64,000 nucleotides of DNA from JALYOC01 sp036675345 (GTDB lineage: Bacteria; Myxococcota; Myxococcia; Myxococcales; Myxococcaceae), in NCBI GenBank assembly GCA_036675345.1, contig JAKFFE010000020.1, positions 62,001 through 126,000 of the forward strand. Reading direction: 5' to 3'. How positions within the stretch are numbered: the first letter of the stretch is position 1; every line of letters begins with the position of its first letter. This document shows, one piece after another, positions 17,467-30,700 of the stretch. The notes under the pieces were generated by a model. It was not told the DNA's origin. It saw only the letters and a list, made by a program, of their open reading frames with translations, and made no database searches. A program made the position numbers and the translations under genes.

Positions 17467-18849
17467 CTACACCGTGGAGACGGAGACCTGGTGGAAGGCC
17501 TTGGCGAAGTCCGCCAGCGGCACCTCGAAGTTTCCGTCGTCGTTCCCGTCGCTGCCGGCCTCCCCGTGCCCCCAGGGATTGCGCAGCTGCACGTACTGCT
17601 TCCCTTCCCGCTCGCTGACCCCGGTCACCGAATAGGCGTGGGAGCCCTCGATCCCGGTCCCGGAGGTCTCCTCGGCCAACTTGCTGGCCGCCACCATCGG
17701 GTGGCCGGCGGCCGAGGCGTCCTGCATCTGCTGGAACAGCCCCTCCGGGATCTGTCCCGGCTCGCCGTAGAGGTAGATCCCCGCGTTCTCCTTGCCGGTC
17801 AGCGCGGTGAAGGCCTGGTCCGGCCAGCCCCCGTTGCCGATCTCCTCGAAGCCGCCCTTCCACTTGGCGAAGGCCTTCTCCAGCAGCGGCACCCACAGCT
17901 CGGAGGGTGTCTCCCCCTGGGCGTACTGCAGGTTGCCGGAGGCCAGCGGGAGGTCGGAGTCGAGGTGCACCTCCACCGGGGTGCTCTGGTAGACCCACTC
18001 CGAGTCCGGATCGTCCGGGTTGGAGGGGACGTACTCGGTCTCCTGGAAGGTGGCGGTGAAGGTCCCGTCCGGGTTCTGGCGCAGGGCGTTCTGGAGCACC
18101 TGGGGATCGGTCTGGGCCAGCGCGCTCATCGCCGCCAGCAGGTAGCAGTCTCCGGTCTGCCCCTGCTTGACGTCGTTGGGGGACATCCCGTTGACGGTCA
18201 GGGTCCCGTTGGGAACCGTCCCGTACTGCACCCAATCGCGGTGATCCTTCATCACCGCCGGGTCGTCCTGGGGCCGGGGAGCCGGCGGAGGCTGCGGCTG
18301 GGCGCCGCTGGCCACCACCAGCTTCTGACCGACCTGGATCAGATTCGGGTTGGTGATCTCGTTGGCCAGGGCGATGGCGTCCACGCTGGTGCCGAACTTC
18401 CTGGAGATGCCGGAGAGGGTGTCGCCCGCCACCACCGTGTAGAAGGTGGCGCCCGGGAGGGTGAGCTGCTTGCCAGGGGTGAGGGCGGCGCCCGGCTCCA
18501 GCTTGTTGGCCGCCGCCAGCTCCGCCACCGGAGTGCCGTACTGGTGGGCCAGGCTCTCCAGGGTGTCCCCCGGCTCGATGTTCAAGAGCACCGTGTCCCG
18601 CAGGAGCAGCTTCTGCCCGACGAAGATCTTGCCCGGGTCCGCCAGCTGGTTGTCGGTGGCGACCGTGTTCACGTCGCTGCCGTGGTCGTTGGCGATCTTC
18701 CAGACGGTGTCACCGCTGACCACCTCGTACTTGTCGGTGGGGACCGCCAGCGGCGCGGGGCCGGTGGGCGTGGCAGGGGTGGCGGGGCGCGCGGCGGAGG
18801 AAGAGGGGGCCCCGGGGACCAGCGGCTTGTTGTTCACGGGAAAGGCCAT
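17467..18849 (-). CDS. Three-LysM calpain-like (C2) cysteine protease
   Basis: A 460-residue protein with a Pro/Ala-rich start, three LysM peptidoglycan-binding modules (about residues 40-83, 87-132 and 136-180), a Pro-rich linker, and a papain-fold protease domain of the calpain family. The triad is Cys235 in GQTGDCYLLAAMSAL, His404 in GSHAYSVTGV and Asn424 in LRNPWGHGE. LysM modules suggest work at or in the cell wall, yet no signal peptide is visible. It starts eight bases after a beta-helix protein gene that also lacks a signal. The ATG was chosen because the long upstream extension is out of frame with the neighbour and compositionally non-coding. Confidence 0.85.
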   Translation of the reverse strand: MAFPVNNKPLVPGAPSSSAARPATPATPTGPAPLAVPTDKYEVVSGDTVWKIANDHGSDVNTVATDNQLADPGKIFVGQKLLLRDTVLLNIEPGDTLESLAHQYGTPVAELAAANKLEPGAALTPGKQLTLPGATFYTVVAGDTLSGISRKFGTSVDAIALANEITNPNLIQVGQKLVVASGAQPQPPPAPRPQDDPAVMKDHRDWVQYGTVPNGTLTVNGMSPNDVKQGQTGDCYLLAAMSALAQTDPQVLQNALRQNPDGTFTATFQETEYVPSNPDDPDSEWVYQSTPVEVHLDSDLPLASGNLQYAQGETPSELWVPLLEKAFAKWKGGFEEIGNGGWPDQAFTALTGKENAGIYLYGEPGQIPEGLFQQMQDASAAGHPMVAASKLAEETSGTGIEGSHAYSVTGVSEREGKQYVQLRNPWGHGEAGSDGNDDGNFEVPLADFAKAFHQVSVSTV

Positions 18850-18857
18850 GTTCGGTC

Positions 18858-19775
18858 TCAGTTCTGTCCTGCGTAGGCGCCCAGATCCATCCGCCCGCGG
18901 ACCAGCCGCGGGGTTCCAGCCACATCGCGTGCGTCGGCGGAGATGCCCTCCGCACTTCCGGCTCCCAGCGCTTGCGATCCGGCGGCCAGCGCGTACGGGG
19001 CCGTCCCCTTGCCGCGGAAGCCGGGGTTCCCGCGCAGCACGGCGGCCAGGCCCGGGACCGAAACCCCCTCCGGGAGGAGCACGTGGGAACCGGTCACCTG
19101 GGCCGGGAACTCTCCCTCCAGGTACAGCGCGTTGGCGTCCCCACCGATGATGCAGTTGAGCAGCGTCACCTTCGGCTGCCGGGTGGAGGTCCCGGTGGCG
19201 TACAGCTGCGCCCCCTCGCCCAGCGGGACCAGCATGTTCCCTGCCAGGGTGCAGCCCTCCAAGGACAGCTGTGCGCCCTCCCGCAGCCGGATCCCCCCGC
19301 CCAGCTTGGCGGAGTTCCCGGCCACCAGGCAGGAGACCAGTCGGGCCTTCACCGTGCCATCCAGCAGCAGCCCTCCCCCCTGCTTTCCCTGGCTGTCCAG
19401 CACCGCGGTCCGCTCCAGCAGCAGGGTCTGGCACGCGGCATAGATCCCCCCGCCTCCATACGCCGGCGCCGAGCCTCCCCGGACGATGCAGTCGGTGAGG
19501 GTCACCTGGCCGTGGTGCGCGAACAGACAGCCACCCTGTTGATTGCTGCCGTTCTGGAGCGTCAGCTGCACCAGGGAGATCCGCGCTCCGGGAGGCGGCT
19601 CCAGCAGCAGCGCCGGTCCCTTGCCCCCGCCGTCGATCACCGACTGGGGGGTGCTGCCCAGCAAGGTCAAAGGCTTGCGGAGGATGAAGGTCCCCAGGTG
19701 CGGTCCGGGAGGCAGCCGCAGCACGCTGCCCGGGGCGGCGGCGTCGATCAGCTGCTGGAGGGAGGGGGCGGCCAT
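18858..19775 (-). CDS. Right-handed beta-helix protein
   Basis: A 305-residue protein of the pectate-lyase-like parallel beta-helix type. It opens with the usual LQQLIDAAAPGSVLRLPPGPH and has repeated rungs such as LTLQNGSNQQGGCLFAHHGQVTLTDC and GGGIRLREGAQLSLEGCTLAGN, ending in the common TPRLVRGRMDLGAYAG tail seen in secreted beta-helix proteins. No catalytic residues for a polysaccharide lyase are evident. There is no signal peptide with the ATG chosen, and no strong ribosome site. It is the first gene of a probable pair with the LysM-calpain gene; the two may act on the same extracellular or cell-wall target. Confidence 0.72.
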   Translation of the reverse strand: MAAPSLQQLIDAAAPGSVLRLPPGPHLGTFILRKPLTLLGSTPQSVIDGGGKGPALLLEPPPGARISLVQLTLQNGSNQQGGCLFAHHGQVTLTDCIVRGGSAPAYGGGGIYAACQTLLLERTAVLDSQGKQGGGLLLDGTVKARLVSCLVAGNSAKLGGGIRLREGAQLSLEGCTLAGNMLVPLGEGAQLYATGTSTRQPKVTLLNCIIGGDANALYLEGEFPAQVTGSHVLLPEGVSVPGLAAVLRGNPGFRGKGTAPYALAAGSQALGAGSAEGISADARDVAGTPRLVRGRMDLGAYAGQN

Positions 19776-19853
19776 CTTGAGGTTGTCGGACAATGTGGGC
19801 CCGAAGTTGCTGTGAGAGGACTTTACAGTCCGCCCCTCCGGCACGGCTCGGCG

Positions 19854-19871
19854 GAGGTGGGGCCCCACCTC
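19854..19871. promoter_or_regulatory. Perfect 18-bp palindrome GAGGTGGGGCCCCACCTC
   Basis: A perfect inverted repeat of nine-base half-sites with no spacer lies in the divergent gap between the beta-helix gene and the redoxin lipoprotein gene, 41 bases before the latter's ATG. Its length and position suit a dimeric regulator's operator acting on one or both genes. Confidence 0.45.
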
Positions 19872-19912
19872 ACCGACTTGAAACGCCGGGGCCATCTGGT
19901 TACGCAGCGGCC

Positions 19913-20539
19913 ATGCGAATCCTGGTGGCCGTTTCCTTGAGTGCGGCGCTGTTGCTTGGCTGTTCCGCGAACGCCAATCCCTCCGCCGCGAGCGCCGCCA
20001 AGGTGGGCGCGGCGGCCCCGGACTTCACCCTCAGCGATCTAGACGGGAAGCCGGTGAAGCTTGGCGACTATCGGGGGAAGACGGTGGTCCTGGAGTGGTT
20101 CAATCCCGGCTGCCCGTACGTGAAGAACTCCCACACCCGGGGGTCGCTGGTGGACACCGCGCAGCGCCACACCCAGAAGGGGATCGTGTGGTTGGCGATC
20201 AACTCCGGCGCGAAGGGCAAGCAGGGCGCCGGGGCCGACACCAACCGCGCCGCGGCCAAGGGCTGGAACATGAACCACCCGGTGCTGCTGGATGAGTCGG
20301 GCCAGGTGGGCAAGGCGTACGGCGCGACCAACACCCCGCACCTGTACGTGATCGATCCGAAGGGCACGCTGGTCTACGCGGGCGCGATCGACAACTCGCC
20401 GGATGGGGAGAAGGGCTCGCCGCAGGGCGGGACGCTGATCAACTACGTGGACGCCGCGCTGGAGGATCTGGCGGCCGGACGTGCGGTGAAGACCTCGCAG
20501 ACCAGGGCCTACGGATGCTCCGTCAAGTTCGCCAGCTAG
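19913..20539 (+). CDS. Redoxin (thioredoxin-fold) lipoprotein
   Basis: A 208-residue envelope protein with a lipoprotein signal (MRILVAVSLSAALLLGC, lipidated Cys17) and an AhpC/TSA-redoxin fold: GAAAPDFTLSDLDGKPVKLGDYRGKTVVLEW. The active-site area is FNPGCPYVKNSH, with a single catalytic-type Cys followed by Pro-Tyr-Val, the form seen in many thiol-peroxidase-like periplasmic redoxins, rather than CxxC. The cis-Pro region is NTPHLYVID. It probably reduces peroxides or protein thiols on the periplasmic face. Its end overlaps the next lipoprotein gene by 25 bases. Confidence 0.85.
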   Translation: MRILVAVSLSAALLLGCSANANPSAASAAKVGAAAPDFTLSDLDGKPVKLGDYRGKTVVLEWFNPGCPYVKNSHTRGSLVDTAQRHTQKGIVWLAINSGAKGKQGAGADTNRAAAKGWNMNHPVLLDESGQVGKAYGATNTPHLYVIDPKGTLVYAGAIDNSPDGEKGSPQGGTLINYVDAALEDLAAGRAVKTSQTRAYGCSVKFAS

Positions 20540-20994
20540 CGCTGATTCTCGCCGCGTTCGGGCTGGCCGGATGCGAGAAGGCCTCCACCGCCTCCGCTGC
20601 GCCCACCGCCGCCGCAGGTTCGAAGCCCGATGCCTTTGAGTTGAAGGTCACCGGTCCCCAGAGCGCGACCTCCGAGCAGGGCGGAGAGCTGGTGATCCAG
20701 CTGGCCGCCAAGCCGGGGTACAAGATCAACGCCGAGTATCCGCACAACTTCCGCCCGGAGAAGGACAGCGGGGTGCAGTTCGACGCACCCAAGTTCGAGC
20801 TGACTGCCGGCGGAACCAAGACCCCCTGCGAGAAGAAGGCGGAGGACACCTGCCGCCTCGAGACCCGGGTGCCGTTCACGGCCACCGCGAAGGGCGAGCA
20901 GCAGGCCAGCGGCGTGGTCGCCTTCAGCGTCTGCAACGACGACGTCTGCCTGATCGAGAAGATCCCGGTGACCACCACGGTCCGGGTGAACTGA
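20515..20994 (+). CDS. Small lipoprotein, possibly DsbD-alpha-like
   Basis: A 159-residue predicted lipoprotein (MLRQVRQLALILAAFGLAGC, lipidated Cys20). The mature part is beta-rich and ends with AFSVCNDDVCLIEKIPVTTTV, a Cys-x4-Cys near the end that resembles the thiol-accepting region of DsbD N-terminal-type domains (which read CxxxxxC-Y/L). Another Cys pair is CEKKAEDTC. It overlaps the redoxin lipoprotein gene, so the two may exchange electrons; that is inference. No closer family is recognised. Confidence 0.68.
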   Translation: MLRQVRQLALILAAFGLAGCEKASTASAAPTAAAGSKPDAFELKVTGPQSATSEQGGELVIQLAAKPGYKINAEYPHNFRPEKDSGVQFDAPKFELTAGGTKTPCEKKAEDTCRLETRVPFTATAKGEQQASGVVAFSVCNDDVCLIEKIPVTTTVRVN

Positions 20995-21108
20995 CGCTCC
21001 GTCGGTCCGGGTTCATACGGCGGACGTAGTCGCGATACTCGGGGCGGGTGGCGCCGGCGCCAGGTGGACGCCGGATTCACTGGCGCGGGCGGCGCCAGGC
21101 AGCCCTGA

Positions 21109-21447
21109 TCAGAGGGTGCCGGTCGCCCCGACCTTGGCGACCTGAGGCTGGGGTTCGCTCCGCCGCAGGTACGCATCGAACAGGAAGGGCCCGAAGGGCA
21201 GGAACGACGCGACCAATCCCAGCAGCGTCCGCACCGCGCCCCACCGATGCCGCAGCGCCACCTCGGCCAGCGCCACCAGGTAGGCCACGAACAAGGCGCC
21301 GTGGGCCCAGCCGACCAGCTTCACCGCCATCGGCTGCCCCGCCAGGTACTTGAGCGGCATCGCCACGAAGAGCAGCAGCAGGAAGGACGAGCCCTCCAGC
21401 AGACCGATGGTGCGAAAGCGCGAGAGGGCCGAGGAGAGCGAAGTCAC
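21109..21447 (-). CDS. DUF3817 family membrane protein
   Basis: A 112-residue protein with three predicted membrane helices. It shows DUF3817 features: RFRTIGLLEGSSFLLLLFVAMPLKY, then the conserved VGWAHGALFVAYLVAL and FGPFLFDAYLRR. Function is unknown. The GTG start was chosen to match the family's usual N-terminus (TSLSSALSRFR). The frame stays open upstream into the remnant of the disrupted zinc-ribbon gene, so a fused product cannot be excluded if the indels there are sequencing errors. Confidence 0.78.
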   Translation of the reverse strand: MTSLSSALSRFRTIGLLEGSSFLLLLFVAMPLKYLAGQPMAVKLVGWAHGALFVAYLVALAEVALRHRWGAVRTLLGLVASFLPFGPFLFDAYLRRSEPQPQVAKVGATGTL

Positions 21448-22007
21448 GACGGGCTCTGTATCCCAACTCCCCCTGGCACTGCGAACCTCCGTCGGACTGC
21501 CAGGCGGCAAGACCGAATCGAAGGAGACCGAGCGTCCCGCCCTCCGCAGCCGAAGGGTGTATCGGGCCCACCACACCATCGCGCCTACGCTGACCGCGAT
21601 GCCCATCGCGCCGGGACACCCACAGCGCCCGAAGGTCCTCCTCGGATCCGGTCGCGACCAAGAGAGCTCCGATGCCGGCGCTGGTCAACCAGGCAACTCC
21701 GGCCGCGATCAGACCTTGAGCCCGCTCGCGGCGCCCCACCGCGCGTCGCCCAACCTGGGTTGCACGACAGCTTGGGCACGAAACCAAAGAGAGCAACTCA
21801 GGCGTCCGCACGCAGCCCTCCGACCGCCTCGCGCCAGGCGTGACCCCGGGCGCTCTCCTCGGCCTGGAAGAGCGGACTGACGCCGGACCCCTGAGCCTGA
21901 GCGCGAACGACCACCGGCGTGTGGTGGCCGCAGTGCGCGCACCGAAACGTCTCCCCATACGAGTGCTCGAGGGTCGCCGTCGAGGTCCTGCCAACTGGGA
22001 TGAGCAT
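21448..22007 (-). pseudogene. Frameshifted zinc-ribbon membrane protein
   Basis: Three frames together spell one protein. Frame one starts at 22007 with MLIPVGRTSTATLEHSYGE, carries the Cys pair RCAHCGHH and stops at 21798. Frame two continues as ELLSLVSCPSCRATQVG, giving the matching Cys pair, then a hydrophobic helix (AQGLIAAGVAWLTSAGIGA). Frame three supplies a second helix (GAMGIAVSVGAMVWWARY) from about 21620 on. The four Cys needed for one zinc ribbon are thus split by the first shift. Single extra bases near 21800 and near 21620 would explain both breaks. No stop separates it from the DUF3817 gene. It may be a true pseudogene or contain assembly errors. Confidence 0.6.
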
Positions 22008-22042
22008 TCGGCTCCGACCGAGGAGAGACGGAGAGAAGACCT

Positions 22043-22073
22043 CCGGAAAAATAAGAAGATCATCTTCCTATTC
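22043..22073 (-). promoter_or_regulatory. AT-rich palindromic element, copy 1
   Basis: An AT-rich island in about 70% GC DNA, with core AAGATGATCTTCTTATTTTT on the minus strand followed by CCGG. It contains the palindrome GAAGATCATCTTC. It lies 36 bases before the zinc-ribbon gene start and 85 bases past the stop of the EamA gene, both on the same strand. Two further copies occur near 62.85 kb in the same orientation relative to their downstream gene. Confidence 0.55.
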
Positions 22074-22157
22074 GCGACCCTGGCCAGGTCATGGGGCCGC
22101 TCATCGCCCGTGGCGCGGAGGTCGGCACACCCCGAGGGCCCCAGCCAAGTCTGATGA

Positions 22158-23135
22158 TCAACCTGCCCGGCGTGACACCAGCGCCAGGAGCACCCCGAAC
22201 AGCAGGGTGGCCCCAGCGGCGAGCACGCGAGGGGTGACCCGTTCCTCCAGGAAGAGGACGCCGCCCGTGGCAGCCAGCACGGGCACCGCGAGCTGCAGGA
22301 TGCCAGCGCGGGTGGCGGTCAGGTGCGGCAGCGCGGCATACCAAAGGCTGTAGCCGACCCCGGAGGCCAAGGCCCCGGAGGCGATGGCCAGTCCGTACCC
22401 GAGGGGCGTTCCGCCGGGAGTCACGCCGAGCAGCGATGAGAAGACCACCAGCATCAGCGCCAGCGGCACGCAGCGCAGGAAGTTGTCCGTGGTGATCCCC
22501 AGCGGGTCCGTACCGCCGCGGCCGCGAAGGGAGTAGACGCCCCAGGCAATCCCGGCCGCCGCCATCAACCCGGCGCCCAGCAGATCGGGAGCGGAGGCGC
22601 CGGGGGCCGTAAGCAGCACCAGCCCGGCGAACGCGATCACCAGGCCCATCCACTCCTGCCGTCGGGGACGCTCGCCACGGAGGACCCCGCTCCCCAGCAT
22701 GGTGAGCTGGACGAAGCCGAAGAGCACCAGGGCGCCGCTGCCGGCACCGATGCGGACGTAGGCCAGGGAGAACCCTGCGGCGTAGACGAACAACGCCAAC
22801 GCCGAGCCCCAGGAGCCGCGCCGGCCCATCGCCGTCGTGGTCAGCTCGGACCCCGTCGGGCGTGGTTCATGATCCCCGCGGAGCCGTGCACCCCGCCGTG
22901 GTCCGGAAGTAGCGGAGGCCTGCTGTCGGTGGCGCCGCAGCCGGAACAGCACCGCCAGCATCAGGGCGCCCGACACCAGCCGAACCGCCGTGAAGGTCGC
23001 CGCGTCGATCCGCGCGCCTTCTCCCAGCAGCGCCGCCCGACAGAGAAGCGAGTTCGCGGCGAAGCCCAACAGCGCAGCGGAGGTGAGGGCTGCGACTCTG
23101 ACCGCGGAGGTCGGCACGGCCGCCGACTTCACCAC
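22158..23135 (-). CDS. EamA/DMT family exporter
   Basis: About 325 residues with ten predicted membrane helices arranged as two EamA repeats (drug/metabolite transporter superfamily). Typical signatures are the early FAANSLLCRAAL, GSGALVLFGFVQLTML in the first repeat and LTATRAGILQLAVPVLAATGGVLFLEE in the second. Members export amino acids or other metabolites; the substrate is unknown. GTG at 23135 or 23132 is the likely start, because the upstream extension is hydrophilic and unlike the family. An unusual hydrophilic insert of roughly 30 residues sits between helices 2 and 3. The upstream neighbourhood lacks an obvious ribosome site. Confidence 0.8.
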   Translation of the reverse strand: MVKSAAVPTSAVRVAALTSAALLGFAANSLLCRAALLGEGARIDAATFTAVRLVSGALMLAVLFRLRRHRQQASATSGPRRGARLRGDHEPRPTGSELTTTAMGRRGSWGSALALFVYAAGFSLAYVRIGAGSGALVLFGFVQLTMLGSGVLRGERPRRQEWMGLVIAFAGLVLLTAPGASAPDLLGAGLMAAAGIAWGVYSLRGRGGTDPLGITTDNFLRCVPLALMLVVFSSLLGVTPGGTPLGYGLAIASGALASGVGYSLWYAALPHLTATRAGILQLAVPVLAATGGVLFLEERVTPRVLAAGATLLFGVLLALVSRRAG

Positions 23136-23256
23136 AGGCCCGGAATCAATATCGCGGTCCTCGGGCTCGCCATCTCCAAGCGGAGGCTGCCTGACCGCGG
23201 CCCCCGGATGCACCGACCCTCGAACGCCCAAGCCTGCCCTGAGGCACTGACCTGGG

Positions 23257-27582
<4,326 letters not shown>

Positions 27583-27664
27583 GTTTTGGACCTGAACACA
27601 GGTACAGCGAAGGGATCAACCTTCGCCCCGGGCCTGTGAAGAGGAGTAACGCTAACCACCGGTC

Positions 27665-27703
27665 CCCGGGATCTGCTCGATCCCGGGCGGTCTGGACGCC
27701 CGG
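27665..27703 (-). terminator. Two overlapping, mutually exclusive hairpins after the repeat lipoprotein gene
   Basis: Hairpin A pairs CCCGGGATC (27665-27673) with GATCCCGGG (27679-27687) around a five-base loop. Hairpin B pairs CCGGGCG (27683-27689) with CGCCCGG (27697-27703) around a seven-base loop. They share 27683-27687, so only one can form at a time. They lie between the stop of the repeat lipoprotein gene and lhr. No T-run follows, so this may be a Rho-assisted or stabilising structure. Confidence 0.4.
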
Positions 27704-27707
27704 CTGA

Positions 27708-30700
27708 TCAGCGGGCGAGCTGCCCCTTGCGCCGAACCCTCCACAGGAGGGCCAGGCCCAGGGCGGCCAGCATGCTGTTGGCGCCGGAGCCGGTGGAGCC
27801 ACAGCCGCAGCCGCGGACCGGCTCGGCGAGGATCGCCGTCGGGTCGCTGGCGCCATCGTTGGTGGTGACCAGCTGACCCCCGCCGGAGACGGTGGCGGTG
27901 TTCACCACCTCGCCCACCTGGTCCTCCACGTCCACGGTCAGCAGCAGGTCCGGATAGCTGGCGCCAGAGGCCAGCGCGTCCGCGCGGGTGCAGGTCAGCG
28001 AGGCCAGCTCGCAGCTCCAGCCGTCGCCCTCGATCCCGCGGGCGATCAACCCGGCGGGCAGCTGGTCCACCACGGTGACTGCGCCCACGGTGGCACCGCC
28101 GCCCTGGTTGGAGACCCGCAGCGTGTAGACCGCGCCGGTCTGGCCGACCACGAAGTCGCCCTCATGGCTCTTGGTCAGGAGCAGGTCCGCCACCTGGACC
28201 ACGGTGGTCGGATCAGAGGCGGAGTTGTTGGCGGTCTCCAGCTCGCGGCTGCCCTCCACCCGGGCGACGTTGATCAGCTGGGCGGGGGCGTCGGCGGCCA
28301 CGTTCACGGTGACCGTGATCGCCGGGTAGCTGGCGTTGGTGGCCAGCGCATCGGAGCGGGTGCAGGACACGGTGGCCAGGTCACAGCTCCAGCCGCTGCC
28401 GGCGATCGCGGTGGCGGTCAGCCCCGGTGGGAGCAGGTCGGTGACGGTGACCGCCCCCACCGGGCTGCCCGGCCCCAGGTTCTGCACCCCCAACGAGTAG
28501 GTGGCGTCGGTCTGGCCCTGACGGAGGTCGCCGGAGTGGCTCTTGGTGATCACCAGATCCGGCGAGGCGACCACGGTGGTGGGATCGCTGGCGGTGTCGT
28601 TGGAGGTGTTCAGCTGACCGCCGCCGGAGACGGCCACGGCGTTGACCGCGCTGACGGCCGACCCGTCCACGTTCACGGTGACCAGGATCGCCGGATAGGA
28701 GGCGCCGCTGCCCAGGGGATCCGAACGGGTGCAGGTCAAGGTCCCCAGCTCGCAGCTCCAGCCGGTGCCGGAGAGCGCGGTGGCGGTCAGCTCCGGCGGG
28801 AGGGTGTCGGTGACGCTGACCAGGCCCACCGTGGGACCAGGGCCGCCGTTGGACACCACCACGGTGTAGACCAGGCCCAGCTCTCCTTGGAGGGCATCCC
28901 CAGGGTGGGTCTTGGCGACCACCAGGTCCGCCACCTGGACCACGGTGGTGGGATCGGAGGCGGAGTTGTTGGCGGTGTTCAGCTCACCGCCGCCAGCCAC
29001 CTGGGCCACGTTGGTCAGCGAAGCGGCCGCGTCGCCGGCCACGTCCACGGTGAGGGTGATCGGAGGGAAGGAGCCGCCGCCGGCCACCGGGTCCGCGCGG
29101 GTGCAGCTCAGCGTCGGCAGATCACAGCTCCAGCCGGCGCCGGAGAGGGCGGTGGCGAGGAGCCCGGCGGGCAGCAGCTCGGTCACGGTGACCGTCCCGG
29201 TGGAGGCCAGCCCGCCGAGATTGGAGACGAGCAGGGTGTAGCTGGCCCCGCTCTGTCCCTGGCGGAGGTCCCCCGAGTGCGTCTTGGTCACCACCAGGTC
29301 CGGGGCCTGCTCCACGGTGGTCGGATCCAGCGCGGCGTTGTTGGAGGGGTCGAAGTCCGCTCCCCCGGAGACGGATGCGGCGTTGACCACCGAGGCAGAG
29401 GCGTTGGAGGCCACGTTCACGGTGAGGGTCAGCACCGGATAGGCCGCGCCGCCGGCCAGCGCGTCCGCGCGGGTGCAGGTCAGGGTGGGCAGATCACAGC
29501 TCCAGCCGGAGCCGGAGAGCCCGGTGGCGGTCAGCCCGGCCGGGAGCGCGTCGGTGACGCTGACTGTCCCCGCGGTGGCGCCGGGCCCGGTGTTGGAGAC
29601 GACCAGCGAGTAGGTGGCGCCCACCTGGCCCTGACGGAAGTTCCCGGTGTGGCTCTTGGCCAGCACCAGCTCCGGCAGCTGGATGATCACGGTGGGATCG
29701 TCGACCGTGTTGTTGGTGGTGTTCAGCTCGCCGCCGCCGGAGACGGTGGCGGAGTTGGTCAGCAGCGGCGCGGCGGTGCGGGCCACGTCCACGGTGAGGG
29801 TGATCGGCGGGTAGGAGGCGCCAGAGGCCAGCTGCTCGGTCCGGGTACAGCCCAGCGGAGAGAGGGTGCAGCTCCAGCCGGTACCGGTGAGCGCGGTGGC
29901 GGTCATCCCGGCGGGCAGGGTGTCCAGCACCGCGACCGGGCTCCCCGGCTGGGTGCGGCCCGGGCCCTGGTTGGAGACGGTGAGGGTATAGGTCCGGCCG
30001 GCGTCAGCCTGGGTGAAGTTCCCGACGTGGGACTTGGTCACCACCAGGTCCGGGGCCACCACGGTGAGGTTGGCGCGGGTGGGGCCGCCGTCCACGGTGG
30101 CGTCCGCCCACCCGGCACCGGCGGTGGTGGCCACGAAGGTGGCGGTGGCGGTCCCGTCGGGCTGGATCACCGCCTGCGCGGCGCTGATCGTCCCCAGGCT
30201 GGAGGTGAAGGTGATGCCCTGGCCCAGCAACAGGCTGAGGTTGGAGAGCGACACCGGGGCGTTGACCGAGTTGGTGAGGAAGCTGGCGGTCAGCGAGGCG
30301 CTGTCGCCAATCTGGAGGGAGGAGGGCGAGGCCACGTGGGTCAACCGCAGCCAGGGATCCGCGTCGATCCCCGTCCCGGCGACCGTGTTGCAGGGAGCGG
30401 CAGACGGACCGCTGCTGCAGCTCCACCAGTTGTTCTCCGCGGTGACCGTTCCCCCGGTGGAGCCCACGGCGCTGCCCGGGCCGGGGGCGCCGGCGGCGGT
30501 GGTCACCGTGTTCTGGGCAAACCGGCTGTAGCTGATCGTGAGCAGGTTGCCGGTCGCGCTGGAGCCGACCTGGATCGCTCCCCCGGAGGGAGCCACCGAA
30601 CTGCCACTGGGAGCCGCGGCGCTGTTGGAGGTGAAGGTGGCCTTGACTAGGCTGGTGGTGGCGTTGAGGGTGTTGTGGAAGATCGCGCCGCCGGTGCCAT

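Noticed and set aside
21000..21062. Minus-strand fragment reading TRPEYRDYVRRMNPD, and the palindrome TGGCGCCGGCGCCA (21049-21062)
   Set aside because: A stop lies shortly upstream and the downstream part is antisense to the lipoprotein gene; too short to call a gene remnant. The palindrome is pure GC and has no T-run for a terminator.
28164..30650. 828-codon plus-strand frame opposite the DUF11 repeats
   Set aside because: It mirrors the repeat structure of the real gene; it is a GC-rich antisense shadow with Gly/His/Arg-biased composition.
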